Part shown: piece by piece, positions 11,510 to 22,850 of the stretch
Position numbering within the stretch: the stretch's first letter is position 1
Layout of the letters: each line of letters begins with the position of its first letter
Origin: Clarkia xantiana subsp. parviflora
Lineage: Eukaryota > Streptophyta > Magnoliopsida > Myrtales > Onagraceae
Assembly: GCA_036873135.1 (NCBI GenBank)
Contig: JAPTYO010000017.1
Span: forward strand, 11,780,001 to 11,844,000
DNA: 64,000 nt
Direction of reading: 5' to 3'
Translations under genes and position numbers: made by a program
The notes under the pieces: model-generated
Seen by the model: only the letters and a program-made list of their open reading frames with translations
What the model was told of the DNA's origin: nothing
Databases searched by the model: none

Positions 11510-11514
11510 GATGA
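11510..11514. other. Target-site duplication GATGA, right side of element B
   Basis: Partner of 3025-3029. It is followed directly by the rest of element A's integrase. Confidence 0.97.
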
Positions 11515-11830
11515 AATGAGACGTCTGGATTTGGACTTGCTCGAAGAGAAGAGGCGGGAAGCCGACGAAGTACAGGCTCGAATGCGTTTGGCGACGGCCA
11601 AGTATTACAATCGGCGAGTTAAGTCCCGACAATTCTTCGTCGGGGAGCTGGTTTGGCGTCGCAACGAGTTTACCCTTTTGGATCGAATCAATAAGATGTC
11701 ACCAAAATGGGAAGGACCCTACAAGGTCGTGGGGATGCCAGCTCCGAATGCGTACAAGTTGGAAGAACTCGATGGCAGAGCATTGAAGCATTCTTTTAGT
11801 GGCGAACACTTGAAGAAATGTCATGGTTGA
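11515..11830 (+). pseudogene. Element A integrase, C-terminal part
   Basis: The frame RRLDLDLLEEKRREADEVQ continues exactly where the integrase core stops at 3029. It contains RQFFVGELVWRRNEF and SPKWEGPYKVVG, typical of the C-terminal integrase region of plant gypsy elements. It ends naturally in SGEHLKKCHG and a TGA at 11828-11830, which defines the true end of pol in this family. Element B's end can be judged against it and is frameshifted. Confidence 0.93.
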
Positions 11831-12445
11831 TGAAAAGTCGCCTTAAGTGGTGCCCGATGAAAAGTCGCCTTAAGTGGTGCCCGATATAAAATCGCCTTAA
11901 GTGGTGTAAGTTATTTATCGTTTGATTCGATGTAAGCAAATTTTGTGCCATCAATGAATAAAGAGGTTGCTTCCGATCAGAATTATCCTTAGATTTATTC
12001 TAAACATTATTTAGTCGCCTTGAGTGGTGCACGAGAAAAGTCGCCTTGAGTGGTGCACGAGAAAAGTCGCCTTGAGTGGTGCACGAAAAAAGTCGCCTTG
12101 AGTGGTGCACGAGAAAAGTCGCCTTGAGTGGTGCATGAGAAAAAGTCGTCTTAAGTGATACACGAGAAAAAAGTCGTCTTAAGTGATGCACGCGATTAAG
12201 TCGTCTTGAGTGATGCATGATTCTTAGATTTATTCTAAGTGTTGTTAAAGTCGCCTTAAGTGGTGCATGGAGTTAAATCGTCTTAAGTGATGTGTGAAAA
12301 TATCTTAAGTGTCGAGGTCTCGCCTTAAGTAAGTAAAGTCGCTTTGAGAAGTGCAATGGGAAATCGAAACTAAGAAAGTCTGCGGGCTCAAAGGCCCGAG
12401 GATTACAAAAATGAGGGAAATACAAGGAATTTAAAGATAAAGCAG
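11831..12445. repeat. Spacer of element A with tandem repeats
   Basis: Non-coding. About ten copies of a unit close to GTCGCCTTGAGTGGTGCACG plus a few A/G bases run from 12010 to 12230, with older degenerate copies (CTTAAGTGGTG) on both sides. It is homologous to 4640-5211 in B but contains more units. Confidence 0.85.
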
Positions 12446-15163
12446 TTAGGCTTGGTCCTTGTCGGCGGCATCAACAGGAGCAGGGTCCACGAGGTCTCTG
12501 GCAGAAGGCTCCACAGGTTCAGCCGCTGGAGGGTCGATTATCGGGGCGTCAGCACTTGGAGGCTCCGCTGTGTCTTCAACAATCGTGGGAGTGCTCCCCT
12601 CATCACTCTCCTCCGAGAGAGCAAAGTACTTCTTCGCGAAGGGAGCGAGAGAAGGAGACTTGTCGTAGTTGATGGCGTCGCCATACTCCAGGTGGAGTTC
12701 CTCAACTGCATTAAAGAGAGTGTTCTCCACCTCCGCGCTGCAGAACTTTACAGCATCAGCCTGGAAGTCTTCAGACCTCCGATAATCCTCCCGGCCCTTG
12801 GTCTCGGCCGCGACCAGCTGCGCGGGAACCCCAGCAACTTGCTCCTCCAGAGCCTTCTTCTCAAGGACCAGCTTGTCCTCAGCAACCTGCCGCTCCCGCT
12901 TTAGGAGCCCCTCGAAGTCACGGACCTGCTTTTGGAGGTCTCGAGTCTTTCGGTCGAGGATGGCTTGCTCCTTGGCCAGTTTTCCCCGCGAAGACTCGGA
13001 GGCCGCGAGATCCTCCTTAAGCTTGGCCGTGACCGCCCGCTCTTGCTCCAGGGCCTCCTTGAAGGCGAAGAGGTACCCGATGGAACGGTTGATGTCCCCC
13101 CATCTCCTGCGAAGGAAGGAAAAGAAGTATTAGTAGATGAGCAACCGGTCTTATGGATGAAGAAAAGAAAGTGAAAGTCTTACCTCTATCCGACGCATGC
13201 ACATCTCTTGTACATCCCAGCGCATGTCCTCCCGATCTAAGGTGATCGGATACCTCATAGAAGGCAGGATTGAGCCTGCTACCAAGTGTAGAGCCAGCTC
13301 CGGATATATGTCCCCTTGTCGGAGCTGGACCCCTTGCAGCGTTTGGATCGGGGTCCAGGGAGCATCCTCCTGTGCGGGGTCGAAGGCCTTGTAAAAACCC
13401 CCGTCGAGGGGAAGAGGAGAAGGGCCGACTTGGGTCGTGGAGGGGTGTGCCTCCGACCCACCCCGGGCTGGGGAAGGAGTGAAGTCGTGGATGGGCGACG
13501 GTTGTCGCTGCTGTCGTGAAGAAGGCGAGGGGGGCAGCCCCTTGGAGGTTAGTTTCAGCGGGGACTGCCCCGTCCTCCGACGATGGCGAAGGGAGCCACC
13601 CTCATCAGTCTCCTCGGAAGAGTCCAGGCTCTCCACCCGACGAAATTGTTCGCCGGTCGGGGTCTCTCCAGCAGAGAAAAGTGGTGCCCCCGCTGAAGGA
13701 GGCGCCCCTGCTGAAGGTGGTGCGCCTGCTGAGGCTCCAACACTCGACGGAGTCCCCGAGTGACCTCCACCTAGAGGACGAGAGGAGGCTTCAGAAACAT
13801 AATCAGGAAGTTCATTAGAGCCCTTACACCAAACAATGCGTCGGGAGACATATTGGTCCTTCCCGCGGTAGTTGTAGTAGCCCGCCTTTCAGGACACGAG
13901 GAGTTTCCCCTCGGAGGACACGTTTGACATCGGCGATGCGGGCCTCCATGGTCGAAGGAATCAACTCCTTCGGAACCAGCTTCCTGTACGATTAATAGCG
14001 AGGCGGAGCTTTTTACCTTCTTCAGCGGTCTGGACGTCGAAGAGCTTGTCCACCTCCACGCGGCTCCGCTTTGGCAGCTCCGCGGAAGGAGATCCCGATG
14101 GAGCAGCAGCCTTCTTGGCTGACTTCCTCTTCCGCGTAGGGCGGACAGTATCGGTCTCCCCCTTCTTAAGGATCAGATTGGTCAGCACGGATACCTTCTT
14201 AGCTGCAAACAGTAAAAAACAGAGGTTAGAGATTTACCCAGGGAACCATATTGGAGGGGCCGTCGAAGAGCTGCCCCCCCCCGGAGACTATGTCAAGGAG
14301 TCGGATCCCGGCATTCACCAGGTCCCGCTCCACGAGAGAATTGGCGTCGAGGGGAGTGTAGGACTCCCCCCATCGGTAGAGCTGGATGAGTTGAAGAGTC
14401 TGGAAGTCTTCATCGGTGTAAGTGTGGTAAGCGAGAGGAGAGTCCGCTTCCACCTCCCATCGGGGCCACGGGATCGAGGAGTTTTGGATGAAGAAGTAGC
14501 TCCTCTTCCACCCACTATTATCGGACCCCGTATCGACCAGGAGTCCCCGACCCTTGACCACCTTCCAGGTGTCAATTGTCCAGTTGCACAACGCGAGTTG
14601 CGTCTTGTTCCACTTCGGCATACGGAGGTAGAAGGCACAAACCCTCGCCTCGTTGCACTTCATCCCGTAGAAGGTCCTGAAGAGCTTGAGGCTGTAAACC
14701 CACTTCTGTCGGAAGCAGAGGACCTGGAAGGCGTTCCACAAGCGTATGGCGTGGGGAGAGAAGGTGGTCGGATGCGTCTTGTAGTGCTGGCACATCTCGA
14801 CCAGATTACCACAGAAAGGGAACCTAATCCCCGCTGATATTTGCCCCGTAGAGACAAACACCTCCCCTTTCCGGGGACGGGTAACCTCAAGGTTACCCGA
14901 GGGGCGGGGCCAGGGATACGGGAAACGAGGTTCCCAGGTAGAGGTGATGCATCCCTCCCGGAGAGCTGCATCGTACGCAGTGCTGGAAATCTCGTTCAGA
15001 GCATAGTCGAAGTTGAAGGGCTTTCTTCCCTCGGAACTAGATCCACTGTCTGAAATCCATGGCAAGGAAAGGCACAGTGGGTTTTCCGGGAAATTACGAA
15101 CGAACTAAGCAAAGAGGAAGGAAAAGACACACAAGTAACAAGGAAGAAGTCCTTACCAGACAT
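12446..15163 (-). pseudogene. Antisense intron-containing gene of element A (putative gypsy-type transposon domain plus coiled coil)
   Basis: The gene runs opposite to gag-pol. Exon 1 is only ATGTCTG (15163-15157). A 107-bp GT-AG intron (15156-15050, GTAAGG to TTTCAG) leads into exon 2 (15049-about 14238), starting DSGSSSEGRKPFNFDYAL. Exon 2 holds a domain with GIRFPFCGNLVEMCQHY, LWNAFQVLCF and KWVYSLKLFRTFYGMK that resembles the plant 'putative gypsy type transposon' family (PF04195, from memory, not searched). The rest is a basic linker RPTRKRKSAKK, a Ser/Pro-rich part (13750-13184), a 77-bp intron (13183-13107, GTAAGA to TCGCAG), a long Lys/Glu coiled coil (13090-12730) and an acidic end DPAPVDAADKDQA with its stop at 12446. 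One extra G in a G-run near 13095 and lesions near 13960-13870 break the frame. The function is unknown. Confidence 0.78.
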
Positions 15164-15700
15164 GATGACTTGAGGAAGGAAGGATGATCTGAAAGTGGCC
15201 GGAAAGTTGTTCGGAGAAACACTTGGGTCTTCGAAATCGCAGAGCTTGAATTCTCAGAGAGGTTGCAGAGAGCTTTTGAAATTTTGGAGACGGTAAAAGG
15301 GAAACTGTACCCAGGGTGAGGGTTTTATAGGCAAAGAGGACAGTTGAAAGGACATTCTGATCTGAATCGTCGAAGTCAAAGCTTTTGGATCTGAGCCGTT
15401 GAGATGAAACATGCAGAATGGGAACGGGTGCAATGATGAAACGGCCTGAAAAGCACTTTTTCAGAAAAAGCAGGTGCGAAAAATCAGACACGGGTGCCAG
15501 AGACGTCGCTTCGTTATCTGCTGCATTTAATGGCAGGGGAACCGAGGAGTCTTCTCGGATTTGGTAGTTATCCTCAAGGCATCGAGGAAGCGTGAACGAG
15601 AAGATTTGTATCAAGTGACTATTCCAAGGGAAAGGTCCCCGACTCCGACGTCGGGAGGTCGGGAGTTGGAAGACACGACGAACTGTAAGTCCCTCATGTC
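15164..15700 (-). other. Promoter and 5' UTR region of the antisense gene in element A
   Basis: No convincing coding frame. A TATA box sits at 15329-15322 on the minus strand, and the leader to the ATG at 15163 matches 4087-4242 in B base for base with scattered changes. The region abuts the 3' LTR of A. Confidence 0.65.
15322..15329 (-). promoter_or_regulatory. TATA box of the antisense gene in element A
   Basis: TATAAAAC on the minus strand, 166 bp before the antisense ATG. Element B has the same box at the same spacing. Confidence 0.7.
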
Positions 15701-15713
15701 TTGGGGGGGCAAA
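15701..15713 (+). other. Polypurine tract of element A
   Basis: TTGGGGGGGCAAA lies directly before the TGATGGG start of the 3' LTR. Confidence 0.88.
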
Positions 15714-16411
15714 TGATGGGCTTCGCTGTGGTCGTTAGGCCCTTCAACAGCGAGCAAACGATGAATAGGGCCACTGGGCCCTCAATGGAGGTCAAGATGA
15801 CCCAGGCGAAGGGTCCCGACAGAGGGAGTCCCGATAATAAAAGGTCCCGACAGAGTCGGTCCCGATAGGTGAGCTGGATGCTCCCGATGAGATGCCTTTA
15901 AGTAGGCCCCGATGACGAATCCCTGAGAACGATTGGCCCTGTCACGATGACGAGGGGCCCCGAGCGGTGACACAACGAGATAACTCTGGAGTCCCCGATA
16001 TCAGTCGGGACTTGCTATCAAAGGATGAGGCCGAGATACGCGGGGCGTGGCCGAGATACGCGGAGCGTGGCCGAGATACGCGGGGCGTGGCTGATATAAG
16101 AGAGATCATGGCCTAGATAGGCGGAATCGTGCCCGAGATACGCGGAATACGGGCTAACCACCCCAACGGTTCACCAGGTAACTGAGGTACCTCTCCGCCT
16201 ATAAAAGGGCAGAGGTTACCTCAGAGCACATTACGTTTTGAGATACGCTACTTGAGATTACTGCTTGCCAGTCCGTACGAGATACTCATTTAAGCATCGG
16301 AGAGGGATTCTGGGTCACCGCCCGGTCTATCCCCTCTTTTCTGGATTGCGTGGAGCGAAGGAGCTAGGACCGCCATCAAAGATCGCACCGGAGTTCCACC
16401 GTGATCCAACA
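15714..16411 (+). repeat. 3' LTR of element A
   Basis: 698 bp, from TGATGGGCTT to GTGATCCAACA. It is homologous to both B LTRs. It contains TATAAAAG at 16200-16207 and three copies of the 20-bp GC-rich unit (16025-16095). It is followed directly by a truncated copia LTR, so the right-hand target-site duplication should be GGCAT (16412-16416). The left copy lies outside the window. Confidence 0.94.
16200..16207 (+). promoter_or_regulatory. TATA box in the 3' LTR of element A
   Basis: TATAAAAG, the same box as in the B LTR. Here it would drive transcription out of A into the flanking copia sequence. Confidence 0.65.
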
Positions 16412-16967
16412 GGCATATGATAGGTAACTAATTATGCAGCGGAAAAGGTACACGTACATATTACGCGATCCGTAGCCCAAGGATATTAATGAGGGAGTTC
16501 ACTGAATGTCGCACGGTGTCCACGGGAACTCTTGTTAAGGAGCAATCCGCAGGCTATGGTCTCCACAACAAAGCCTCTTCAATCTGGTCGCTGGATGGAT
16601 CTCCGGGGTGAATTGTTTGACACAATTCGACACCTACTTCTTGTGATGTTAGGTTCAGCCGAACCCTTGAGTAAAAGGGAGAGGGGATTCTTTTCTGACA
16701 ACTAAAAGGGAGAGAGTGACCAACCCCAAGAAATCCTAACACCTTCTATTTATAAGAGGAGGTGAGCAAAACCCTAGGAGGGTTAATAGCTTGTTTTGGC
16801 CGAACCGTTAGACAAATTGGGCCGGCCCTTTTGGGTCGCGCATGGCCCATGGGGATCTCAGACTGACCTGAAATCCCCTATGTGCCATACTCCAAATTAG
16901 AATTAGCATGTTGGGCTTATATTAATGGGCTCCTATTACGACGATCCATTTACTCCAAATGCCAACA
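16412..16967 (-). repeat. Copia-family LTR C0 (3' LTR), cut by element A
   Basis: Its right end reads CAAATGCCAACA, the reverse complement of the TGTTGGCATTTG that starts the plus-strand copies at 17838, 40499 and 40983. Its left end is missing about 20 bases and is replaced by element A. It contains the minus-strand equivalents of the family's GGGCCTCCC and CCGAACC blocks. Confidence 0.9.
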
Positions 16968-17837
16968 ACTCCCACTCGCCGGAATAGGGAGGGGGGGGGG
17001 GGGGGGGGGAGGTGCCTATTAATATGTTGTTGCCCAACACATAAATTTTATTCTTTGATCCAATCCACTTCCCGTATTGTTCCTACGAGGTTTGCCGTGC
17101 AACCGGTAGACACAACAGACTTCGTGCTACTCATCGGTTAAGAGTTTTGTAGCATCCGCGAAATGTTGATTCCTAACCTATTTCTTCTTTGTGCTGCGCT
17201 GTACTCCTAGTCAACTGTTATTCTCCAATTGCCTAGTTTTCCTAAATGAATACTTCTCCAAGGAATCCGTACAAGTATTCACAACCTTCAACTAATATCC
17301 GGCTGGTGGCCACCTAGTGAATACAATAGTCGGAGAATTACATATGTGCATGACCATCCTCATTGCTCATATCCTTTGTCAACTCAACTGGTTCCCAAAA
17401 CGTGGTCAATTGGATTTTTTGTTCGGACACTGCGCTCATACGCCTGGGAGCGAAAATTGAGCCCAACCTTGGATGAACTATGAGTGGTAAGGGTACTTAG
17501 AGTGCTACTTCATTCAGCACCCGGGATCAGTCACATGCTCAAGGTGAAGAAGTTTGTGTACTTCAGAATCTTGGAAGATTCCATTTAACACAGCCGAGCC
17601 TCTGACCTCGTGGTCGAACATGGCACACGCAGTATGAACTGCGCGTCGATAGCAAAACCTGAATTTATTTTATATCAGGAGTGGGAATGTCATATGCTAT
17701 CGTAGATTCTCATCTAGCCCAGAATGTAGTGGTATACGAACGAAGTTCGTCACGGCGATCTGCAAAACTTTCATCGTATAGTGTACCCCGAAACTAAATG
17801 ATCGTTTTACATAACCAGGTTTCTCTTTAGAAATACC
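16968..17837 (-). other. 3' untranslated region of copia copy C0
   Basis: Reverse complement of the region before the plus-strand 3' LTRs (compare 24451-25454 and 39421-40498). It includes ATTCCGGCGAGTGGGAG, the likely polypurine tract, next to the LTR. A run of 19 G occurs at 16991-17009. It is non-coding. The C0 sequence is broken at 17837 by insertion of copia copy C1. Confidence 0.85.
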
Positions 17838-18440
17838 TGTTGGCATTTGATGAATGGGCCACCATAATAGGAGCCCTTTAATATAAACCCAACAGTTAAG
17901 TAATTGGGTAATGTCACATTAGGGATTTTGGGTTGGGCCTAAAATTCCAATTGACATGTGAGGCTCAAAATTGGGCCTCCCCTTTACTTATGTGGCCGTC
18001 CGAATCAATTAGGAGTGGAGGTGGGATTTTCCCACCTCCTCCTATAAATAAGGGGTGTTAGGATTTCTTTAGGGTTAATAAGTTGGTTCAGAAATCACTC
18101 CATTCTCCTTAGTGTTGAGACAAAGAAATATCTTCTCCCTATATAGCAAGTTTCGGCTGAACCCTTGAGGCTAGGAGGTGCCAAATTGCTTTGAGCAATT
18201 GCCCCAGAGATCCATCCCCGCAAGGAATCGACAAGAGGATTTTCTGTAAAGACCATTCCTCGTAGGCGATGCCTTAACAAGAATCACTACAAGATCTGGC
18301 CGGTGGACAGCGAACTCCCAGAAGATCTTAGGACTACGGCATCAGAGAAGTTGGTATGTGTCTCTATTCCGCTGCGTAATTAGTTTACCTGGCATGTACA
18401 TGGGTTTCTGTCCGTAGTAACTATCCTCATATATCCAACA
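17838..18440 (+). repeat. 5' LTR of copia copy C1
   Basis: 603 bp, from TGTTGGCATTTG to ATATATCCAACA, followed one base later by a tRNA-Met-type primer site. A TATAAATA box lies at 18043-18050. The five bases before it (ATACC, 17833-17837) should be the target duplication; I could not find the matching right end in the window. Confidence 0.92.
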
Positions 18441-18441
18441 G

Positions 18442-18454
18442 TGGTATCAAAGCC
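18442..18454 (+). other. Primer binding site of C1
   Basis: TGGTATCAAAGCC, one base different from the TGGTATCAGAGC site complementary to initiator tRNA-Met used by most plant copia elements. Confidence 0.9.
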
Positions 18455-18915
18455 TATGTTAGGGAATTCTTGATTTTAATAAAATTGGTGTTCTTGAAGT
18501 TTTTGCTAAAACTGTTCGTGAAATTGAGTGTTTTTTTTTCAGTAAAACTGGTGTTCATGATTTTCAAGAAAAACGTGACATTTATCAAAATTAAACATTG
18601 GATTTTTTATCTTAGTAAAATTTGATCTTGAAATTTGACCACTAGCCCTAATACTAGTTTCGGCTGAACCATGCTTAGGTTTACAAAGTGATTTTTTTTT
18701 TTTAATTTCTTAGGCCCCAAGTAAACTATGTTGGCCGAAACATATTAAAATTTTTGGGTAAAATTTTCGGTTAGATTTGATTAGGCCACAATTAGGGCTA
18801 GATTCACATGATAATTGTGATAATATCTATCAATATATTTTAGCACATAATTAGGGATGTTAGATAATATTGATATTGTTGATAGATTTATATCTCTAAA
18901 TATAGAATCTTGACA

Positions 18916-18949
<34 letters not shown>

Positions 18950-20338
18950 TGAAGCCGAAATTACTATATATATATTGTGCAAATATTGGAAATTGTATCT
19001 ATAATTATTCTTACTTGGTGGCTAAATTAAGTTTTTAGTGGATTTTAAAACCCTACTTAGCCCACAATAAAGAATTCGGTCGAACCCTATAGGGTACCGG
19101 ACCGGTCCAATTTTGCACATCCAGGTCCGATCGACTGATTCGGAAGACCATGGGAACCCGAAACGGCCGAATCGGGTCAACTGAACTGAACCGGGTCGGG
19201 TTCCACGGGTATAACCGGAACTGGTCAACCAATCCGGGTTTTCTCAATCAGTCGGACCGGGTAACTAATGGGTCGAACCAAACCGACCCGGTTTGTGTGA
19301 AAATCGAACCAAACAGAACCTATTTTGCTGGACCGGACCAGTCAGACTGAATTGACGTAAACCAGACTTTTTTGGTCGGACCGACCCGAGTCAACTGAAA
19401 ATAGGATGGTCAAATTTTAAAATCCAAATATTTTTTAACTTTAAAACTTACCTACACAGTGCTTATCGGTTTGTAATTTTTACGTTTTAATCAAATCTGA
19501 TGCCTAGTTTCGATTATGGGGGTGCATCTCGGATATGCATGGTTTTGGAAATGAGTCATTTAGTGGGTTGAATTGCAATTGCTATTTTAATTGGTATTAT
19601 TGCATGATTATAATTGCTTCTTGACGATGTCAAGCTAGCTGCATATTGCATGTTGTGGGCAGAGCCCTGAATTTCAATTAACGAGTTGCGCACTAGGATA
19701 GACATGCTGTGATGGTTGTAACTGCCTAGAATCCATGTCTAGAAGTTCGCATGATTGATTTATAGCATGAATTGCAACTCAGCCTCAAATGTTTAAAATT
19801 GGAAATCAGTCGCCAAATATGCATGTTTATTATGGAGTGATCACGCATGACGTGTATGCATGAATGTGGAGGATATAGCCGCAAATGATAATTTACTTGA
19901 GTAGTAGAATTATATATGCCAGCATGAGTTCCTCAGAACATTAGACGCATGACGCGTATGCATGTATTGGATTGTTTCTTGGTTGTGGCTGCATATGATG
20001 ATTTACTTGTGTAGTAGAATTGTATATGCTTGCATGAATCCTCGAAACGTTTTAAAAAGGGCCTGGGAAAGCCAAGATCGGGTGTTTGTTAAAACTCCCC
20101 GTTCCGGTGAGAGCGATTAAACCATTTTAAAATACTGATCTATTAGAAAGGAGACGTCGGTAGTGTGAACTCTTTCACGGTCTCCTTCCATTGGTTTACT
20201 GGTGGTCGGGTTGGTTAAATGTCTAAGGAATTATTACTTGTCGCCTTCTATCTCATAGATATCTGATGTATGCAATTAGTTTTCCAAAATGTTATTGTCT
20301 CCCTAATTGTCGCATAATTATCAAAGTGTTAGTATCGA
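18455..20338 (+). other. Long 5' leader of C1, with CCGG/AACC-rich degenerate repeat
   Basis: No credible coding frame over nearly 1.9 kb. The first 600 bp are AT-rich, with a TA/TG microsatellite at 18918-18950. Positions about 19080-19400 are filled with variants of ACCGGACCGAACC, GGTCAACC and CGGGTCGGG. The rest, with repeated TGCATGA and GACGCATGACGCGTATGCAT motifs, leads to the gag ATG. The same layout occurs at 41588-43012 and 44034-46161. Confidence 0.8.
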
Positions 20339-20964
20339 ATGGCACCGATGGATTCATCATGTGCTACTGAGGTTTTGAATGAAACGAATTACGGCCTAAC
20401 CAAGGGGCTGGCTTATGCCCACTTCAAGTGGGAGCAGGATGACAAGAGAGCTAAGAAGATTTTGTTGTCTAAAATGTCCGTGGACATGAATGATGAGTAT
20501 AAGGATGTTCCGGTCACAAAGAACATCTGGGATGCACTGTTCCTGAAATATGGAAACGACATTATAGTTATACTGCACCCTCTTATACCCTCTTTGGACG
20601 AATGTCTAAAAAGTGAAACATCAGTGTACTTGAGAAAGTATACCAACTCCTCAACATGATCAAACCGCTTGAGGATGATAGTCAGATGGTTGAATGGGAC
20701 AAAATTTAAGCCATAATCGGGATTCACCCGAAGTCCTGGCGAGTAACCAGGACTCTCCTAACTGTCAGTGGTTCCATGCTGGATCTTGCATCTGTCCTGA
20801 AATTAATCGAGATGAAAGAGGCTCGATTGGCTACGGTTAAGAGAGAAACCAAAAATCCAGGACAACCTACTGGGAAGAAGAGGAAACGGAGGAACAGAGG
20901 GAAGAAACTACAGGTTGTTGAGGGTAAAACGTCAAGAAACTCTAAACAAGGCAATCTCCAGTAA
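20339..20964 (+). pseudogene. C1 gag
   Basis: The ATG at 20339 begins a copia-type gag (EVLNETNYG, LAYAHFKWEQDDKRAKK, IWDALFLKYGN). Compared with copy C5 (46162) it lacks a block after NETNY and carries a frameshift near 20640 and a stop near 20709. It resumes to a basic tail KKRKRRNRGKK. There is no CCHC zinc knuckle; the usual place holds the basic tail. The gene encodes the particle protein. It is dead in this copy. Confidence 0.85.
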
Positions 20965-22207
20965 AAATTAGAGATAGTTTGCAGGGACTTCAGCCCTCGC
21001 CGTATCGGTGAAGGAGCTGGTCCTAGCAAATAGCATGCTGTCAAGGTATGCAACGTTGGATATGTTATGGAAACATTAGTTTCCTCATCTGTCATGTTAA
21101 CTGACTCAAATCCTTTTTGGATACTTGATTCAGGTGCGATGGATCACATAACCAATGCCAAAGGATTGTTTGCCATGTTCAGACGGATGCCAAATGATTC
21201 CAAGAGGATATACATTGGCGACAACTCTCAAGTTTCTGTCGAAGGAGTAGGGAACTGCAAATTGTCTATGCGCAATGGCAGGACCTTACTCCTAGAAACT
21301 GTCATTTTTGCTCCTAAAATTCAAATGAATGTTGTTTATGTTACTTCTCTTATGGATAATGGATTCGCTTTATGATTTGAGAACTTCCTCGTTCGTATAA
21401 ATAAAGGTAATGTCTTGCATGGACATGCATTTTTCTCTAATGGTCTCACCGTTATGGATTTGAATGGACATGAGAATTTAAATAGAATGTATTCAGTATC
21501 ATCCAGGGAAACAGATACTGATGCAGCCGGATGACATGCTAGGTTGGGACATATAGGCTCTGATAGAGTACAGAATCTAGATCGTAGAGGGCTTCTGCTC
21601 GGAGCAACTCACGTGGTAAAAACCACGTGAGAGGATTGTCAACCCGGAAAGTCCACCCGCAAACCATTTAGCGAATCACTAGGAGCCGAGTACTCATTTC
21701 ATTTAATTCACTCCAACGTATGTGGACCCATGAATGTCACCACTAGGGGTGATAAACGTTATTTCGTAACTTTCATTGACGACTTTACCCGTTTCGGGTT
21801 TACTTATTTGATTTCTCGTAAATCTGAGACCGTTGAATGCTTCAAAAGCTTTCTCAACCTCGTACAGAATTAACAAGAGCGAAAGCTGAAAACCTTACAC
21901 ACTGATAGAGGTTAAGAATATCTCTCTAATGAGTTCAACAAGTTATGCGGTGAAAGAGGGATTATCTGTCAAATGACGATCCCTAAAACGCCACAACAAA
22001 ACGGTGTGGCGGAACGACGTAATAGTCACTCCTGGGCATGGTTAGAACCATGATGTCCCGAGCTCAACTTCCAATCTCCTTCTGGGGTGATGCGTTGTTG
22101 ACCGCCACTCATGTAATAAACTTTGTTCCTACAAAATCATTGGACAAAACACCATATGAGCTGTGGACTGGTAAATAGATGGATCTTACCAGGATGCGAC
22201 CTTGGGG
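20965..22207 (+). pseudogene. C1 protease and integrase, truncated
   Basis: The protease signature WILDSGAMDHIT lies near 21118-21155 in the frame starting 21067. After a stop at 21373 the GAG-pre-integrase motif (LGHIGSDRVQNL) and integrase core can be followed through several frames: FIDDFTRFG, HTDRG then a stop, EYLSNEF, and PQQNGVAERR. The last readable residues are KTPYELWTGK, a stop, then RMRPWG at 22207. Unrelated sequence follows. There are many stops, so it is an old copy. Confidence 0.85.
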
Positions 22208-22850
22208 GTCCGGACCTCCCCAGCGACGCAGCGGCCCAGTCCCGGCCAACGGAGTTCCACCTGCCCTAACGTCCAGCAGTAACGGTTTCCACCCCATCAA
22301 AACCGCTTCGTTCCACCAGCGACCGCTCAGATCGGGTCCAGACCTCTTCGATCCGACTTCCGCTCTAACCGGCCAACCATACACATATGTGTAAGGTATC
22401 ATTTTATGTTCTTCAATTATTAGACTGTTGCAGTGGCCAATTTTTTTTTTTTTTTTTTATTGGAATAGACTTTGAGAAATCTTAGGTGAAAGTTGGGCCT
22501 AATGCAATGCGTAAAGTTTATTCCATATGTATAATATACATTTTTTATATTGGAATGATTTATTATTTTTAAAGAAAAAAACTTATTGCACTATGTTAAG
22601 AAAAAAAATTAACGACACTTTTTCGTATACTCCACAGATGATGAAGATCTCCGGTATACTCCACAGATGATGATTATCTCAAATATATTTCAGCGACATC
22701 GGTCTAGACATCTCTGTATTAGTTAGCTGCATTTTTCGTATTTGCACTTTTATGTTATGATTGAATTATTGATATCCATTTTATTAGACTTTAATAATGT
22801 CGAATAAGTAGTTTACATGGGCATTCTAGACCTGATAATATTTAATTGTG
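22208..22850. other. Unidentified sequence: GC-rich block then AT-rich stretch
   Basis: Positions 22208-22392 are GC-rich (CCGGACCTCC, GGCCCAGTCCCGG) and match nothing else in the window. Positions 22440-22850 are AT-rich with a poly-T run at 22441-22459. A 29-bp direct duplication (core CGGTATACTCCACAGATGATG, each half 20 bases or fewer apart) lies at about 22627-22684. I see no gene. Confidence 0.5.

Larger units (their letters stand above)
1..16411 (+). mobile_element. Element A: Tat-lineage Ty3/gypsy retrotransposon, 5' end outside window
   Basis: The left edge starts inside pol. Going right, the element shows RT, two RNase H domains, integrase (split by element B at 3030-11509), a repeat-rich spacer, an antisense gene and a 3' LTR ending at 16411. 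The paired RNase H domains and the antisense extra gene before the 3' LTR are features of the plant Tat/Retand group (family knowledge). Its pol carries one nonsense change and three single-base frameshifts before integrase, so this copy is dead. The sequence to the right of its 3' LTR is a copia LTR, so A inserted into an older copia copy. Its target duplication cannot be checked because the 5' end is missing. Confidence 0.92.

Noticed and set aside
13961..14237. A 35-bp intron between exon 2 and exon 3 of the antisense gene (GTAAAT to TTGCAG)
   Set aside because: Too short for a normal plant intron and the reading frame does not join cleanly; possibly a shortened intron, so it is not asserted as a splice event.
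13197..14837. Plus-strand frames (for example 263 codons at 14046-14837) over the antisense gene
   Set aside because: They lie opposite the antisense gene with its domain, introns and coiled coil. The sense-strand frames show no recognisable motif.
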